Source: Ampelomyces quisqualis
Lineage: Eukaryota; Ascomycota; Dothideomycetes; Pleosporales; Phaeosphaeriaceae
NCBI GenBank assembly: GCA_018398575.1
Contig: JAGTXZ010000006.1
Coordinates: forward strand, 1,178,001-1,242,000
Direction of reading: 5' to 3'
Length of the DNA: 64,000 nt
In this document: positions 36,775-47,817 of the stretch, piece by piece
Layout: every line of letters starts with the position of its first letter
How positions within the stretch are numbered: position 1 is the stretch's first letter
Notes under the pieces: generated by a model
The model's input: the letters and a program-made list of their open reading frames with translations, nothing else
Told to the model about the DNA's origin: nothing
Database searches by the model: none
Program-made: the position numbers and the translations under genes

Positions 36775-36924
36775 ATGTGCCTCCGCATCATCGAAAAGTT
36801 CCCAGCATGCGGTTGTGTCTACCACACACATGCTGTGGACTGCTGTCCATATTACGGTCGTCACCAGGTGGAAGACAAGGTTGTTTGGGTCGGCATGACC
36901 TGCCCCCAACACACCGGGAAATGA
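36775..36924 (+). CDS. Small Cys/His-rich protein, 49 residues
   Basis: The short frame starts at the ATG at 36775. The order MCLRIIEKFPACGC, then YHTHAVDCC, YGRHQVEDKVVWVG and CPQH gives six Cys and four His in 49 residues, spaced like a small metal-binding fold. From memory, ascomycete genomes contain short hypothetical proteins with this CxC ... H..D.C ... G.H.V ... VG..C..H layout, which is why I report it. It may be a complete small protein or the last exon of a longer one; the frame is open upstream to 36463 without an ATG. Expression is unproven. Confidence 0.4.
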   Translation: MCLRIIEKFPACGCVYHTHAVDCCPYYGRHQVEDKVVWVGMTCPQHTGK

Positions 36925-38016
36925 GCAACCTCTATCGCACATGGCCGGGCCCGGCACGACCAACCGTGTATTTCATAGACATGCATCCCACACCACCAGT
37001 CCCGTGCCACAACAACAACAGCAACAACAACAGCAACAACAACAGCAACAACAACAGCAACAACAACAGCAACAACAACAGCAACAACAACATCAACCTC
37101 CCGCAACCCCTCCGTCCCCAACTCAACACTCTACTACCCATCCACACCACTGCAGCGACCACCTCCCGCCCAAACAACGCGCCTCTCCTCTCCACCTCAA
37201 ACCAAAACCCCCCTCGACAACCCGCAAGAGAAAGAATAGGCACCACACACCCTCGTCTATCCCGAAACCACGCACTTGCAATCCAGCAACGAACAGCAAA
37301 ACACACAACGACCTCACGAGGAGACGAGGGCATAAGCGTGTGTCTCTCTCCGCAAGTCGCAGAGAAGAGGGAATAACTCTGAAGCAAGCAAGCATCGCAG
37401 GGTGGAAAAAGGGGAGTGAAGAAAAAAAATTAGGGTGAGGTTACGAAACAAACACCAGCCATGGATGGGGAAAGAAAAAAGGATTTGAGAGCGTTTTTGA
37501 GAGAGGAAAACATAAACGGCCAAGGCGGGATTACCAATGAGGGAATCAATAGATACGGAAAGTTGATCATGCTCATCTAGCGGAGGACCTTGAGCCACGG
37601 ATAAACAAACACGGCATCATCTTAGCTTGTGTTTCCCCCGTGGCCGGGTTTCCCAAGGTTGCTGCGAATATTGTGTCACGCTGCGAGGCCTTGGCACCAT
37701 GGAGAAAGAGTTTTTCATTGGACTTTTTCGTATGAGAGGGAGAGAGAGAGAGGCAGAAAAGAAATAGGCTCTTCTCTTTTCTTCTCCATGCGTTTCCAAA
37801 CGAAGAAAAAACGCTGATGATCTGTCTGTCTATAGATGGCCTCGTGGCCAAGGGGGAAAATTGGCGGGTGGTGGGGGAAGGAGGAGTATTTACATGACTT
37901 ACTACGCATCCAATCGCAATACTTCAACAAGTCTCTCATGACCCGTCGTCGATCGAGTGAATGCAAAAAAAAAAACACCTCATACTGCAGAATTCGAAGC
38001 CGAAGCCACAGTCGTC
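36925..38016. other. 3' flank of AMPK beta gene with microsatellite
   Basis: Besides the 12-base repeat, this holds purine-rich plus-strand sequence (37410-37520) and a GA microsatellite near 37737-37752. No gene is supported. Confidence 0.4.
37009..37092. repeat. 12-base tandem repeat (CAACAACAACAG, seven copies)
   Basis: About seven near-perfect copies of a 12-base unit. In the three plus frames this would read as polyGln, Asn-Asn-Asn-Ser or Thr-Thr-Thr-Ala, and on the minus strand as poly-Leu or poly-Val. A plus frame of 165 codons (36941-37438) carries the polyGln version, but no splice or homology evidence makes it a gene. Confidence 0.9.
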
Positions 38017-39684
38017 TCAGCACCGATCTGGATCTTCTTCTTTGGGCTTGTACATGATTGTCGTGAGGAACTAGATTCGCACTCATCAGCATCGGGGTTT
38101 TCCAAAACGGGATATAGGCAAGACCAACTTTTTGTTTATACCTCGTCGTGGCACTCGTGGCCAGAACGTTATCCTTGATACTACTCGTGGCCAGATGATT
38201 CAGCACGGTATGGTTCGGCATGATCAACACACTGCTGTCATCTTTATGCGGCGTGGTGCCATTGAGAATGCTCTTGCCCAGAAAGCCAGGAAGCGTTGGT
38301 GGGGTGGGTAGGTTGTTGGTAGTTTCATTCGCCCTCTTGAAGCGTGAGCTCTCCTCTGATGCGTCGAGATGGACGAGGTAGCGCGGAATGTCCTGGTGGT
38401 ACTTTTTCGTGGGCTCGGGGACTTTTGGAGCTGCTGGCTCGGGCAGAGGGGCTTTGATGGGTGCTAGTTCAGGGGTGTGCGACACGATTTGCGGTGGGTC
38501 GATTCCCGTGGGCTTCTCGCGATCCTGGACCGGCGTATCCGAGTCTGATTTCAGCTTTTCGGCTGGGTCCGGTGCTGCGGTGGGTGGCTGGGGTACGTCG
38601 TCGTACGAGACCTCGATGTAGTTGACCAGGATGTTTGTGTAGTCGACGGCGGTCGGGAGCTTGTCGGATGTGCGCATGTCGTTGTCGACGAGAAAGGCGA
38701 GGTGGTGGGTGCCCGGAGTGATGTGGATGTAGGCGGAGAGGGCATCCTTGTTGCTGCTGGGACCACTGCCCAACTTGTCAGTACTGTTGATGTGCGTCGG
38801 CAGCGTCGGTGGCCTCACTTTCTGTGCAGCCGGTACTTGCGGTTCCAGCCGGCAAAGGTGCCCGTCGCGTAGACGCGCTCGCCGGGGCCGTCCCATTCGA
38901 TCAGCGTCGGCACCGTGGGGCGGCCGGTGGCGGGCTGGCGGAACTCGTCGGCGAGGTCTTCGTCGTCGGCCGTGGTGGTGCTGAGCATCGAGGCATGCCG
39001 CGGCAGGGCGCCCTCGACGTCATCGTGGTCGGGCGGGCTCGCGTCGGGCTGGGCGGAGAGGATGGGCGAGCCCGGCAGGTGCGTCTCCTCCTCGATGGGC
39101 AGCGGCAGACGCGGCGGGCGGCTGAAGTTGGCCGAGGACACGATGTATTCCAGCTGCTGTGCGTCGGCGGGGGCGGTGAGGTCGGCGGGGGCGGTGAGGT
39201 CGGCGGGGACGATGATGTCGACGGGCCTGGTCTCGGTGGCCTGGGGCTGGGGCTGGGGCTGGGGCTGGGGCTTCTCCTTCTCCTTCTCCTTCTCCTTCTC
39301 GGGCGCCTTGGCCTTGGACGGCTCGTTGCCCATGGCGCGCAGGTTGGCCGCGATGGCCTGGGTGCTGCACGCGGTGGCGGCGACCGTGTGTGCGCGCCCA
39401 CGTGACGGCGGGCGCGTCGACGTCGACGTGGGGTGCGACTCGGCGTGGGTGAAGGAGGCCGACGGCGGGGCGGCCAGCGACTTGGCCGTCGACAGGGCCG
39501 GAATCGACTCTCGCCGCCTGGCCGCGTGGTGAACTGCGTGGTGAACTGCGTGGTGAACTGCGTGGTGCGGCTGCGGGGGGTGTTTCGCCGCGTGCTGTTT
39601 CGCCGCGTGCTGTTTCGCCGCCGTGGTCGCGCTGCTGGGGCTCTGTGGACTCGACGTCGGCGAAGAAGACTGCTGGTTGCCCAT
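38017..39684 (-). CDS. SNF1/AMPK beta subunit (Gal83/Sip1/Sip2 type)
   Basis: This is the scaffold subunit of the SNF1/AMPK kinase, linking the catalytic and gamma subunits and directing location. Minus-strand exons 39684-38819, 38765-38129 and 38070-38017 give 518 residues. The glycogen-binding CBM48 domain runs from PTLIEWDGPGERVYATGTF across the first intron (KYRLHR joined to NGPSSNKDALSAY) to NDMRTSDKLPTAVDY. The C-terminal ASC domain has PRYLVHLD, VLNHLATSSIKDNVLATSATTRYKQK and, after the last 58-base intron, TTIMYKP. The long frame begins MGNQQSSSP. An internal in-frame Met118 (at 39333) begins MGNEPSK, a better N-myristoylation signal, and could be the true or a second start (401 residues). 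The first 150 residues are full of short tandem repeats. Confidence 0.92.
39239..39300. repeat. Two hexanucleotide repeats inside AMPK beta gene
   Basis: GGGGCT repeats near 39242-39269 encode Pro-Gln pairs, and CTCCTT repeats near 39271-39299 encode Glu-Lys pairs, just after the internal start. Such tracts often vary in length between strains. Confidence 0.8.
39581..39622. repeat. 15-base tandem repeat inside AMPK beta gene
   Basis: About 2.7 copies of CGCCGCGTGCTGTTT encode the repeated AKQHA on the minus strand. A separate 12-base repeat (GTGGTGAACTGC, near 39526-39567) encodes HHAV three times. Both lie upstream of the internal Met118. Confidence 0.8.
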
Positions 39685-39843
39685 GGCCTGCCTACCGCCT
39701 CTTCCGGCGATGCGATGGCGCTCTTGCGCGAGCAGGAGCCTTTGGCCGTGTCCCTCTTAGCCCTCAGGCCCGCATGCGGCGAGCCAGCGTCTGCCCCGCA
39801 CCGCCCAATCCATCCATCGACTCCGCATCACCATCCTCATCCC

Positions 39844-40424
39844 ATGTCCTTCGCGTGGCCGGGTCTACGCACCCTTCTGCGGCTGCTGCTGCATCTTGTA
39901 TCCTGGCCCGTCCACCAGCTCCTCAGAGTCGCCGTCTTCATCCTGACACCCATATGGACGCTCCTCACCTTCATTCTGCTACCATTCGTCCACCTCGCGC
40001 ACACCATCATCAATACCATCGCCTATCCCTTTAGCGTGCCATGGCTTGATCGCATTGAGGTAGGAATGTCATTTTCCAATTAAAAATTTGTCTCGAGCAT
40101 CTGCTGATATCAACCCAGACCCTCTACGTCTATCTTGGGACAGCCGCGCTTGTAGGCTGCATGACCGGCGCCATCATCTTCATCGTCTTCAAATTCCTCT
40201 CGTCAAGCCTCAACATTGACTCGCCCATGGTACCGCACCCACGTCATCGCTCGCGCACCACCGCCGAGTTCCGTGCTGCCCGGCGCGAGAAGAAGAAGGA
40301 GGAGGAGGAATCCCTAAACTACTCGGCTGCGTCTACCCCCGTGGTGCTGAAGAGGGTTCCCGGGATGCGGTCCAGAGGCCTCTTGTCTCAGGCCATCATC
40401 GAAGAGGAAGACTCGGATTTCTGA
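39844..40424 (+). CDS. Small predicted membrane protein
   Basis: I do not recognise this family. Exons 39844-40059 and 40119-40424 (59-base intron) give 173 residues. A hydrophobic N-terminal half spans two possible segments (LRTLLRLLLHLVSWPVHQLL and VAVFILTPIWTLLTFILLPF), with a third after the splice (YLGTAAALVGCMTGAIIFIVFKFL). A Lys/Glu-rich stretch (FRAARREKKKEEEE) and an acidic end (EEEDSDF) follow. The start at 39844 lies 159 bases from the divergent AMPK beta start. Probably an endomembrane protein; function unknown. Confidence 0.75.
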
Positions 40425-40445
40425 GCTGTCCAAGCAGCCTCCAAG

Positions 40446-41997
40446 TCATGTTCGGCTGCTCTGCCGGCGATCGCGCTTGTACTTGGGAAAGTGTTGTCGG
40501 TCGGTCTGCGTTGATGCTTCCATCTTAGCCGCATGCGGTATTGCCGCACAGGAATCAACACTCCTTTGCGACTCGATAGACGTAATATCGGACAATACAT
40601 CCGATCTGTACCCTGTCAGCTGTCGCGTAGGCATCTGCTCAGGTCGATCTGGGTAGGCTTGTTGCTTGTTCGGTGATCTGGGAGCAATGTCAGCAAGCGT
40701 ACGCGCGATAACATCATCTATCGTGCGGCCGGCACTCACATGGCAGAACTTCTTGGATCTGGTTCGGAAGAGATCGCCAGCCAATGGAAGACGACAACGG
40801 CCCACGTAACTGCAAGCTTAGCAAGGTCAACGTCGATCGACAATCAAACCATACCGTCACAAGTGCATATCATCAAGCAGACGAAGCCCGGATCTCGTTC
40901 CAAATAAACCGCTGATTGCACCAAGTTGCCCATCGTGGGCGGCAAAACCAAGAAGGCGCCTATGAGCGTTCGCAGAAGAAGCTTTTCTACGCGTTTAGCC
41001 ACATGTCGATTGCCAGTATTGAGCTTGACGCCGGCATCTCGCGGGTTCTGGCAACATGTGTCTATACAAGATGCGAGGCGGCTGACGGAAAGACCAGTAA
41101 TGGCCAGGTTGTTGGAACGAATAACAGGCGCAAGGAGGTAAAAGAATACCAAGGTTAATAAGACGTTGATGAACACGTCGAAAGAGAGGAAAAAGAGGGT
41201 AACATAGCGCCGTAATCCTAGGCGACATTTTCGGTCCACAGGAGATACGTAGGCATAGGGCTGAAGGAAACCAGCGATGGTTAGGCTGCCAAAGCCCACG
41301 ACGACAAATGACGTGTTCATTATCCAAAGCCAATCGTGAAGGCGCCGCTTGTACGGCGCGCGTAGTGCATGCACCCTTTCAATCAGGAACAGATACCTGA
41401 GTGATGGTTAACACATCATCACAACGAGAGCTACATCAGCCCTTAAGCGGTGCTTTTGCCAGTGTGCTCGTCGTCTACTACTGAGACAAGCGCGGAAAGC
41501 GTACATGATCATCTTGCTGCAGCAGTAGAAAGCTGAGCAGATACGAATGGCCGCTGAGCAGATTGATGATGAAGAGAGACCGAGACCACTTTCCTGGGTT
41601 GGCGTCAGAGGCTATCCACCCACCGTCAATGCAACATGATTTCACTTACTATCATGGCAGCAGTGAAGACAAATGCTATGGCGAACACGTAGAGTATAAA
41701 GATGAGGTAGTGACAACAGCTAAAGCTGCCGAATCTTCCAAAGTCGATGTTGCGTATGCGAGACCCTGTCATGTCAGTGTCGACATGACTCGAGCTGAGG
41801 GAGATTTGTGTACCGACGAGGCCGGCGAGAAGCGACATGCACACCAAGGACAATATCGTGAATGCCACTCTCTCCCGAGGCGACTCGCCCGAGGTTCCGT
41901 TGTCTCTGTTCTACGGGTCCAACGCGCCTCGCGTACTCGTTGGTACGGCAACGATGGCGACAAGGAGGGGCGCCCATGCCCATGTTGCGATGGACAT
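40446..41997 (-). CDS. Seven-helix membrane protein of unknown function
   Basis: A multi-pass protein resembling uncharacterised ascomycete seven-helix proteins. Exons well supported by phase are 41910-41650, 41593-41505, 41396-40855, 40809-40740 and 40677-40446. Helices include TILSLVCMSLLAGLVGTQIS, HYLIFILYVFAIAFVF, SAAIRICSAFYCCSK joining MIMYLFLIERVHALRAPY, MNTSFVVVGFGSLTIAGFL, YVTLFFLSFDVFINVLLTLV, LLLRTLIGAFLVLPPTMGNL and WAVVVFHWLAI. The 5' end is odd. The frame starting at 41997 (MSIATWAWAPLLVAIVA, signal-like) reaches an in-frame TAG at 41913-41911 before the first exon above. A 36-base GT-AG intron (41946-41911) would remove it; otherwise the start is damaged or lies elsewhere. With that micro-intron the product is 414 residues. 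Receptor function is not established. Confidence 0.75.
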
Positions 41998-42523
41998 TGA
42001 CTCCGCACAGCTGAGGGTACAGGCGAGTTTGGGAGTGCGTTTGCGCAAGGTGACGAGCTAGGGTGGAGGGGTGTCACGTTCAGGTGTGGAGATGGTGCAT
42101 GTTGGGAGAAGGGCAGGAGATGCTGGAGCCACTACTTGATGGCAGCTACCTCGACATGCTCGTCGTCGCATCCTAGTCATCCAACTGTCTTGCCAGTAGT
42201 AGTACGGAGTATCGCCATTTGTTTTCTGCCTGTCCACCACTTCACCGTCTCAAGAGTCGGGCAAAAGACCCTGGCAACTGGGCGAGGCCGTGCGCCAAGC
42301 GAGATTGTCGCCGCGGATTGGGGTCCCAGCACAGCCCGGTTGCTGGTTGCCGGGCTCTTCTTTCACCCTCCACCACCCTTCTTCTGCACTTGCTCTTGCT
42401 GATCCCGGCCGCACTACTCTACGACTGCGTCCCTCGACTGCGCACGCGAAAATCGTCCGTGAGCACCCTTGTCCTCGCCCCGATCGCCCGTCGCAAGGAG
42501 ACGGCAGAGCAAGGAACGCCACC
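41998..42523. promoter_or_regulatory. Divergent intergenic region, seven-helix gene / mannosyltransferase
   Basis: 526 bases between divergent starts; both promoters must lie here. No specific site assigned. Confidence 0.4.
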
Positions 42524-43640
42524 ATGAAGAGAGGCGTCACCATCTTCATACTCAGCACCGTCGTCATTCTCGGCTTCGCTGTGCACAGCGTGTGGACGCT
42601 CCTGGGTCTGTTGGTCGCCACCGGTCGCGAAGATGCCATCTTGCGCGGCGAACTACCCGCGCCCAACTCGGGCGCAATCAATGAGCGGCCGCAGTTGATT
42701 CCCAAGATCATCCACCAGACGTACAAGAACGAGAGCATACCCGCGCACTGGAAGGGCCCCCAGCAGAGCTGTTTGCATCTCCACCCAGACTACGAGTACA
42801 AGGTACGTCGCACATGGCCCAGCACCCGACGCCCCGCAACTCACGGCCATGTAGCTGTGGACCGACAAAAAGGCACGCGAATTCATCGCCGCAGAGTATC
42901 CCTGGTTTCTCGAGACTTTTGACGGCTACCCCTACCCTATCCAGCGCGCCGATGCCATTCGATACTTTGTGCTACACCATTTCGGCGGAATCTACATTGA
43001 CCTGGATGACGTACGTCTTCTCGCGCCTCGACTTCACCATCTGCGGCTAACAAGCACCCAGGGTTGCAATCGCAGTCTCGATCCTCTCCTCGCTTACCCC
43101 GCTTGGGTCCGCCGAACTTTGCCAACTGGCATCTCCAACGATGCCATGGGGTCCGTACCGCGCCATCCCTTCTTCCTGAAGGCTATCGACTCCCTCACCG
43201 ACTACAACCGCCGATGGCCCCTGCCATACATCACCGTCATGGCATCCACTGGCCCTCTGTACCTGAGCATCATCTGGAGACACTACAACAACGCAAGTCC
43301 CGAGGACGGCAACCGTGTGCGCATCCTCTTCCCCGACGAATACAACAATCACCCATGGAGCTTTTTCACCCATCACGTCGGCAACAGCTGGCACAACACC
43401 GATGTGAAGGTCATCTTCTGGTTAGCACGACACTGGGTGTTTGTTACTTTTGTTGGCTTCCTTTTAGGATTCTCCCTGCTTGGAATGCTTTATAAGATAT
43501 TCATCCTCAACAGGCAGCCGCTATCACCGAGACTCTCACCGAAAACTCGAGGCTTCGAGCGATTCGCCTACACCAGGATACCTTTCTATCGTCGGATAAG
43601 CTCCAAGGACCTGGAACTCGAGGATCGGCACGAGGTCTAA
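42524..43640 (+). CDS. MIPC-synthase-like mannosyltransferase (Sur1/Csh1, Och1-type fold)
   Basis: This Golgi glycosyltransferase belongs to the DXD family containing the catalytic subunits Sur1/Csg1 and Csh1, which mannosylate inositol-phosphoceramide. Exons 42524-42802, 42855-43010 and 43062-43640 give 337 residues. An N-terminal membrane anchor (VTIFILSTVVILGFAVHSVW) is followed by PKIIHQTYKNESIPAHWK and YEYKLWTDKKAREFI. The catalytic region IQRADAIRYFVLHHFGGIYIDLDD contains the DXD. The segment GCNRSLDPLLAYPAW, the HPFF motif, a C-terminal transmembrane helix (VFVTFVGFLLGFSLLGMLYK) and a basic tail follow, as in Sur1. The exact acceptor could also be another Och1-family substrate. The introns are 52 and 51 bases. 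Confidence 0.9.
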
Positions 43641-44918
43641 TACCGCCAGTTATTTTCTTCGCATCGGCATTTAATCAACTTTCATCGACTTGCATCTACC
43701 GGCGTCACATTGCTATTGCACCAACTCAGCATTCTTGATCGCAACGCCCTTTCTTCGTTTCACATTTATACTCTTTGGATGCCAGCGTCCCTTATTGTTG
43801 TTTAATTTTTCCTGGGGCTGCTGAATGCACACCGCTGGCGTTGCTATACGTAGAAGCATCCGGCGAGCGCATTTATCACTGTAGATAAAGTGGGGAAGAG
43901 GCAATTGGCCTAGACGGGACACATGGAGGAAGCTGAAGACGAGGGGGTCCAGCTACAAGTACTATGTAATTATCAAACTCGACACAAGAACGCACATGCA
44001 CATGCAGTTCAAACCCGTCGAATGCACAAAACAAATGCAACCAAATATTTTACCATCACGACTTCGCTGACTGACTTTGCGGAGCCGCAATAATGCAAAC
44101 AAACAAACGCAAAGCACGATTCCGAAAACGACTACGGCTGTCCCTCCTTTGTACTACTGCTACCCCAGCTCCATGGTTCGCGGTACCTGCATGCGTGCCT
44201 GGCGGGTAAGACCCGCTTCACGTGCGTCGTTGGTGTCCGCCATCCGTCGACATCCGACCACATTATTGACGACGTCGCTTTCCCCCCACACCGTCACGAC
44301 GCACAATGAACAAAGAACAAGGCCGTGATCCCCCAAGTGATGCTCTGCTCCGAACCACACCTTTACCCATACAGCGTGTTTACGTACCTTTTGACCACCG
44401 GGCACCCCCCGTCTTTCCCTGGCGTATATACACGCTGCGCATGCGGCATGTCCCTTTTGGGGCTTGAAACCCCCTGTTCGGAACATGGCCTTTGTCGACG
44501 CCGGGTAATGCTTCTCGCGTCGAGGAAGGAGGTGAGACGCGTACTTGATGCCGCTGGTATCCTGCCGCTGAAAGCGTTCGGTGATGCGCTGTTTCGCTTG
44601 TGCGCTGAGCTGGGTGCCATCCAAGGCGTGGGTACACCGTAACACGGCCTGTTGGGGAAGAGAGGGGGTTGGACAAGGGGTGGGTGGGTTGTGTATCCAT
44701 GGCATTGTGATTGTGAGCTCCGAGGTCTTTTGTATGGGGATGAAGGGGTTGGTACTGAGCACCAAGTCGCCCCGTATAGACTCGTGGGGTAGCCAAGCTT
44801 GCTTCAGGTTTCAAAAAGCTGTCAATGTCGAGAATGCAAACTGCCGAGCCTTGTTTACATGATAGATAATTTCACTGCAGAGCTGCGCAAAGTCTATTCC
44901 GAACCAACAACCTACAGT
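43641..44918. other. Intergenic between convergent genes
   Basis: About 1.28 kb between the ends of the mannosyltransferase and SEC15 genes. A minus-strand frame at 44160-44765 (about 200 codons) is open but shows no domain, and no exon chain supports it. No gene is called. Confidence 0.45.
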
Positions 44919-47447
44919 CTACCTGATACCAAAGCGGCTTCCCAACGTTCCAAAGCGCTCACTGGTAGCTGGTTTCGTCGGGCTCTGCGCGGCAACCTGT
45001 GCACCTTCTGCGACCTTCTCCAACAATATCGCGCCCTTCATGTTGTCCACTTTACCATATTTCCTGTTGCGCTGCGCGACATCGAAAAACTCGTCGCTGT
45101 TCTCCGTACCCATAAGCGCTACAGTCTGTGTCAACTCATCCAAGTTTTCCATGAGGATGGGATTGTTGAGCGAAGAGACAAAGTCGGAGATGTAGCGCGT
45201 GTCCGTGGCAAGGTCAGCAACAGCGGAAGGCGTGATGCGCTTTACACTTTCGTCGAGTGTGAGATCGAGAATCGCCGTCGCAGCGTGGGCAAGCGCATCG
45301 AAGTAGATGAATTCTTTGATCTCCGTGGGGAGGGCGAGAAGGACCGAGGACATGATGTTAGAAAGATAGCGCGTAAGCTCGAGCATGTATTCGCTTGGTT
45401 CGCCTGCCGGCTTAGTGGCCATCCAGTCGTATTCTGCTGTTTCAATAAGGTCGTCGATCTTGCTGTTCACCAATTCGAAGATGCGGTCAGATGCCTGCTT
45501 CTTGGCGAGCTTGAAGCGCTCTGTGGCCTCGAGGACGATTGGTCCAGTTGCGCTCGGTGAGCTGCGTGCTTGGAAGAGGAGGTCCTGCAACTCAACACAC
45601 GCAGTCTCAAAGTGCTCGAGGTTGGTCAAGATCTGCACAATTTGACCAGGGTACTGCGAAGATAGGCGATCGATGAGTGACTGGCATACTTTTTGGCAAA
45701 GCAGGTCGTCGAGTGCCGTGCGGAGAGTTTCGTCGATAATGCTCGACTTTTGGAAGTAGTCGTCACTGAACAGGTAGATTTGGTTGAGGAAGTTGCGGAT
45801 GTCGATGCAGCAGAGAGGATACATCTGAGAGAAAGGCAACACGCATGGGAAGCTTAAATCTAGCTTAGCAAAGAACGGAAAGCATGTCAGTGGCTGGGGG
45901 CACATACGTAAGCTCATCGCGTGTCTTGTCAGGCGAATACCAACTCACGGTGACGACCTTATCGTACTCCTCGTCACTGTTGATAGGCATGGGCATGTAG
46001 TCGTCTGTTTGCACAATCTCGAGGAAGTCGTCGCTGAAGCGCTGCTTCAGAAGTTCGGAATACTTTGAGAAGAGTGTGAGCAGAAGATCGTTCATTGCTG
46101 CGACCGAGTAACCCCATTTCTACACAATGGGTTAGCAAGCAAATTCAGCATTTATTCGTTGCCAAACACACCTCCATGGTAAGCATGAATAGTGCTACTC
46201 GACCCTTAATCCGCAGTAGCAGCTCATCGTTCTCAACCATATGCAAGTTTTTGGTAATGAGGTTGATTGCGCTCTGGCACATTGAGTCCCACAACTCGTC
46301 AACCTGTGAACACGTCAGTTTATGGTTGGGCATAGTCAATGGGGCAGCAGCTTACGTCCGACTGGTGCCGTAAATTTGCAGTTTTGGACATAGTCGCTTT
46401 CTCGATGATCGCGAAACCCGCAATGCTCTCCAGGAGACTGCTCAAGTCACCACATTCTTCATCCAGTAGGTTCAATTTCGTGGGTATGATGAGGTCTTTT
46501 TGAGTCCTTCGATCGGCAGCATATTCTAAGCGGAACTGGTCACTTTTCCCAAGCGTTTCGTTGATGTGCATGGCTTCGAAGAGCGGCGAGAAGTCAGTCT
46601 CATTTCCAGCCTCTTCGTTGTTCAATACGTCAAACTCATCGGTCTCATCCGCCACTAACTCAATTGCAGAGTTCAATTTGAAATTGGAGAAGCGTACGTC
46701 AACCTCGGCGCGATTTTGGTTACGTGTCCGCCGTACGTCTGTGTAGTAGAATGACACCTCACCCAGGAATTGCGATGATTCTCGAATTCGGTAAAGCCAT
46801 GTGCTAAGATCTGTCTTCACGGCCTCTCGGATCTGGTCTTGCATCTGGGGCACAGACTTTTCGATCATTTTGGCAATCTTGTAGCGGTCGATGGCTTTCA
46901 GATGGACAGTCTGCAGCTCATCCAGCGCGCGCAACGCGGCATAGTAGTTCTTTTCTCGAAGCATGTCCTGGACCTGATTGGCTATCCTCAAAACGTTCAA
47001 GCAAGCGTTCAGAGCTTGGGTTGCTTCGTTGATGTTTTGACGCACACCTCGAGAATCGACGAGACTCTTCTTCTGCTCGGCAAGTTTTTCGATGCTCTCC
47101 TGGATAGATTCATTCAACTGCAAGATCTCGCTGCTCATTTGCACAGTTTGATCTCGAATCTTAAGCATGGAATCTACGGAGCTCACGAAGTCCTGGTGGT
47201 TGGCATTGCAAATACGCTCGATCTCAGCTTCGCGATTATTCGAATACTGGTCGAAAGCGGACTGAAGTTGATTGGAGTAACGGGCATCCTTCATTATCGG
47301 AATCAGCTGATCGATGTAGTCCGAGCCTATGGATGATTGGGAGATCTAATATACGTTAATGTTCTTTCAAAACCTACGTGAATTGCTATTTCTCACTTGT
47401 TTGATGGCCGTCCACAAGTCATCCTGGGGATCTACTGCTGAAGGCAT
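44919..47447 (-). CDS. SEC15: Exocyst complex subunit Sec15
   Basis: Sec15 is the exocyst subunit that binds the Rab Sec4 on secretory vesicles and helps tether them to the plasma membrane at sites of polarised growth. Minus-strand exons 47447-47397, 47345-46356, 46303-46172, 46119-45908 and 45852-44919 give 772 residues. The start MPSAVDPQDDLWTAIKQ is followed by GSDYIDQLIPIMKDARYS and a long coiled-coil (about residues 60-140). The C-terminal helical domain carries FPCVLPFSQMYPLCCIDIRNFLNQIYLFSDDYFQ, the strongest family signature, split so that the acceptor AAG at 45853-45854 must be used. The gene is divergent from LYS9, with 370 bases between starts. Confidence 0.93.
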
Positions 47448-47817
47448 GACGATCGCTTGCACGCGCGGTGTACACCTCTATACGTGGAACAAAACAAACG
47501 GCCTGCGTGTGAATAACCTTGTGGGTGTAGCTAGTCGCGCGGGCTTCTTCAGAGACGGCTGCAGGATGGCCTTCGGGGTCTAGAGATGGAACGCTAACTT
47601 GGCATGCAGTTATCCAAGTTGCAGCCTAAGACAGAATCTATCTAGCACCGGCTTTATCACGGAAAGATGCGAACCCCACTTTCCTCTCTGAGACGCGCGT
47701 GGCGGAGCGATGACGGAGCACCCCGCGAAACTTTTCGAACTCTGCTCGGAATCGACAACGTTGGACATAACATTCACAACATTTGCTCGTTTCTACCAAG
47801 TATCAAAGTTTAGCAAG
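47448..47817. promoter_or_regulatory. Divergent promoter, SEC15 / LYS9
   Basis: 370 bases between divergent starts. I looked for a TGACTC-type site, as in the yeast amino-acid control response, and saw none with certainty. Confidence 0.35.

Noticed and set aside
38901..39401. Arg/Pro/Ser-rich frame overlapping the AMPK beta gene
   Set aside because: Frame shadow of the repeat-rich N-terminal coding region.
44160..44814. About 200-codon minus-strand frame
   Set aside because: No recognised domain and no exon chain; lies between two convergent gene ends.
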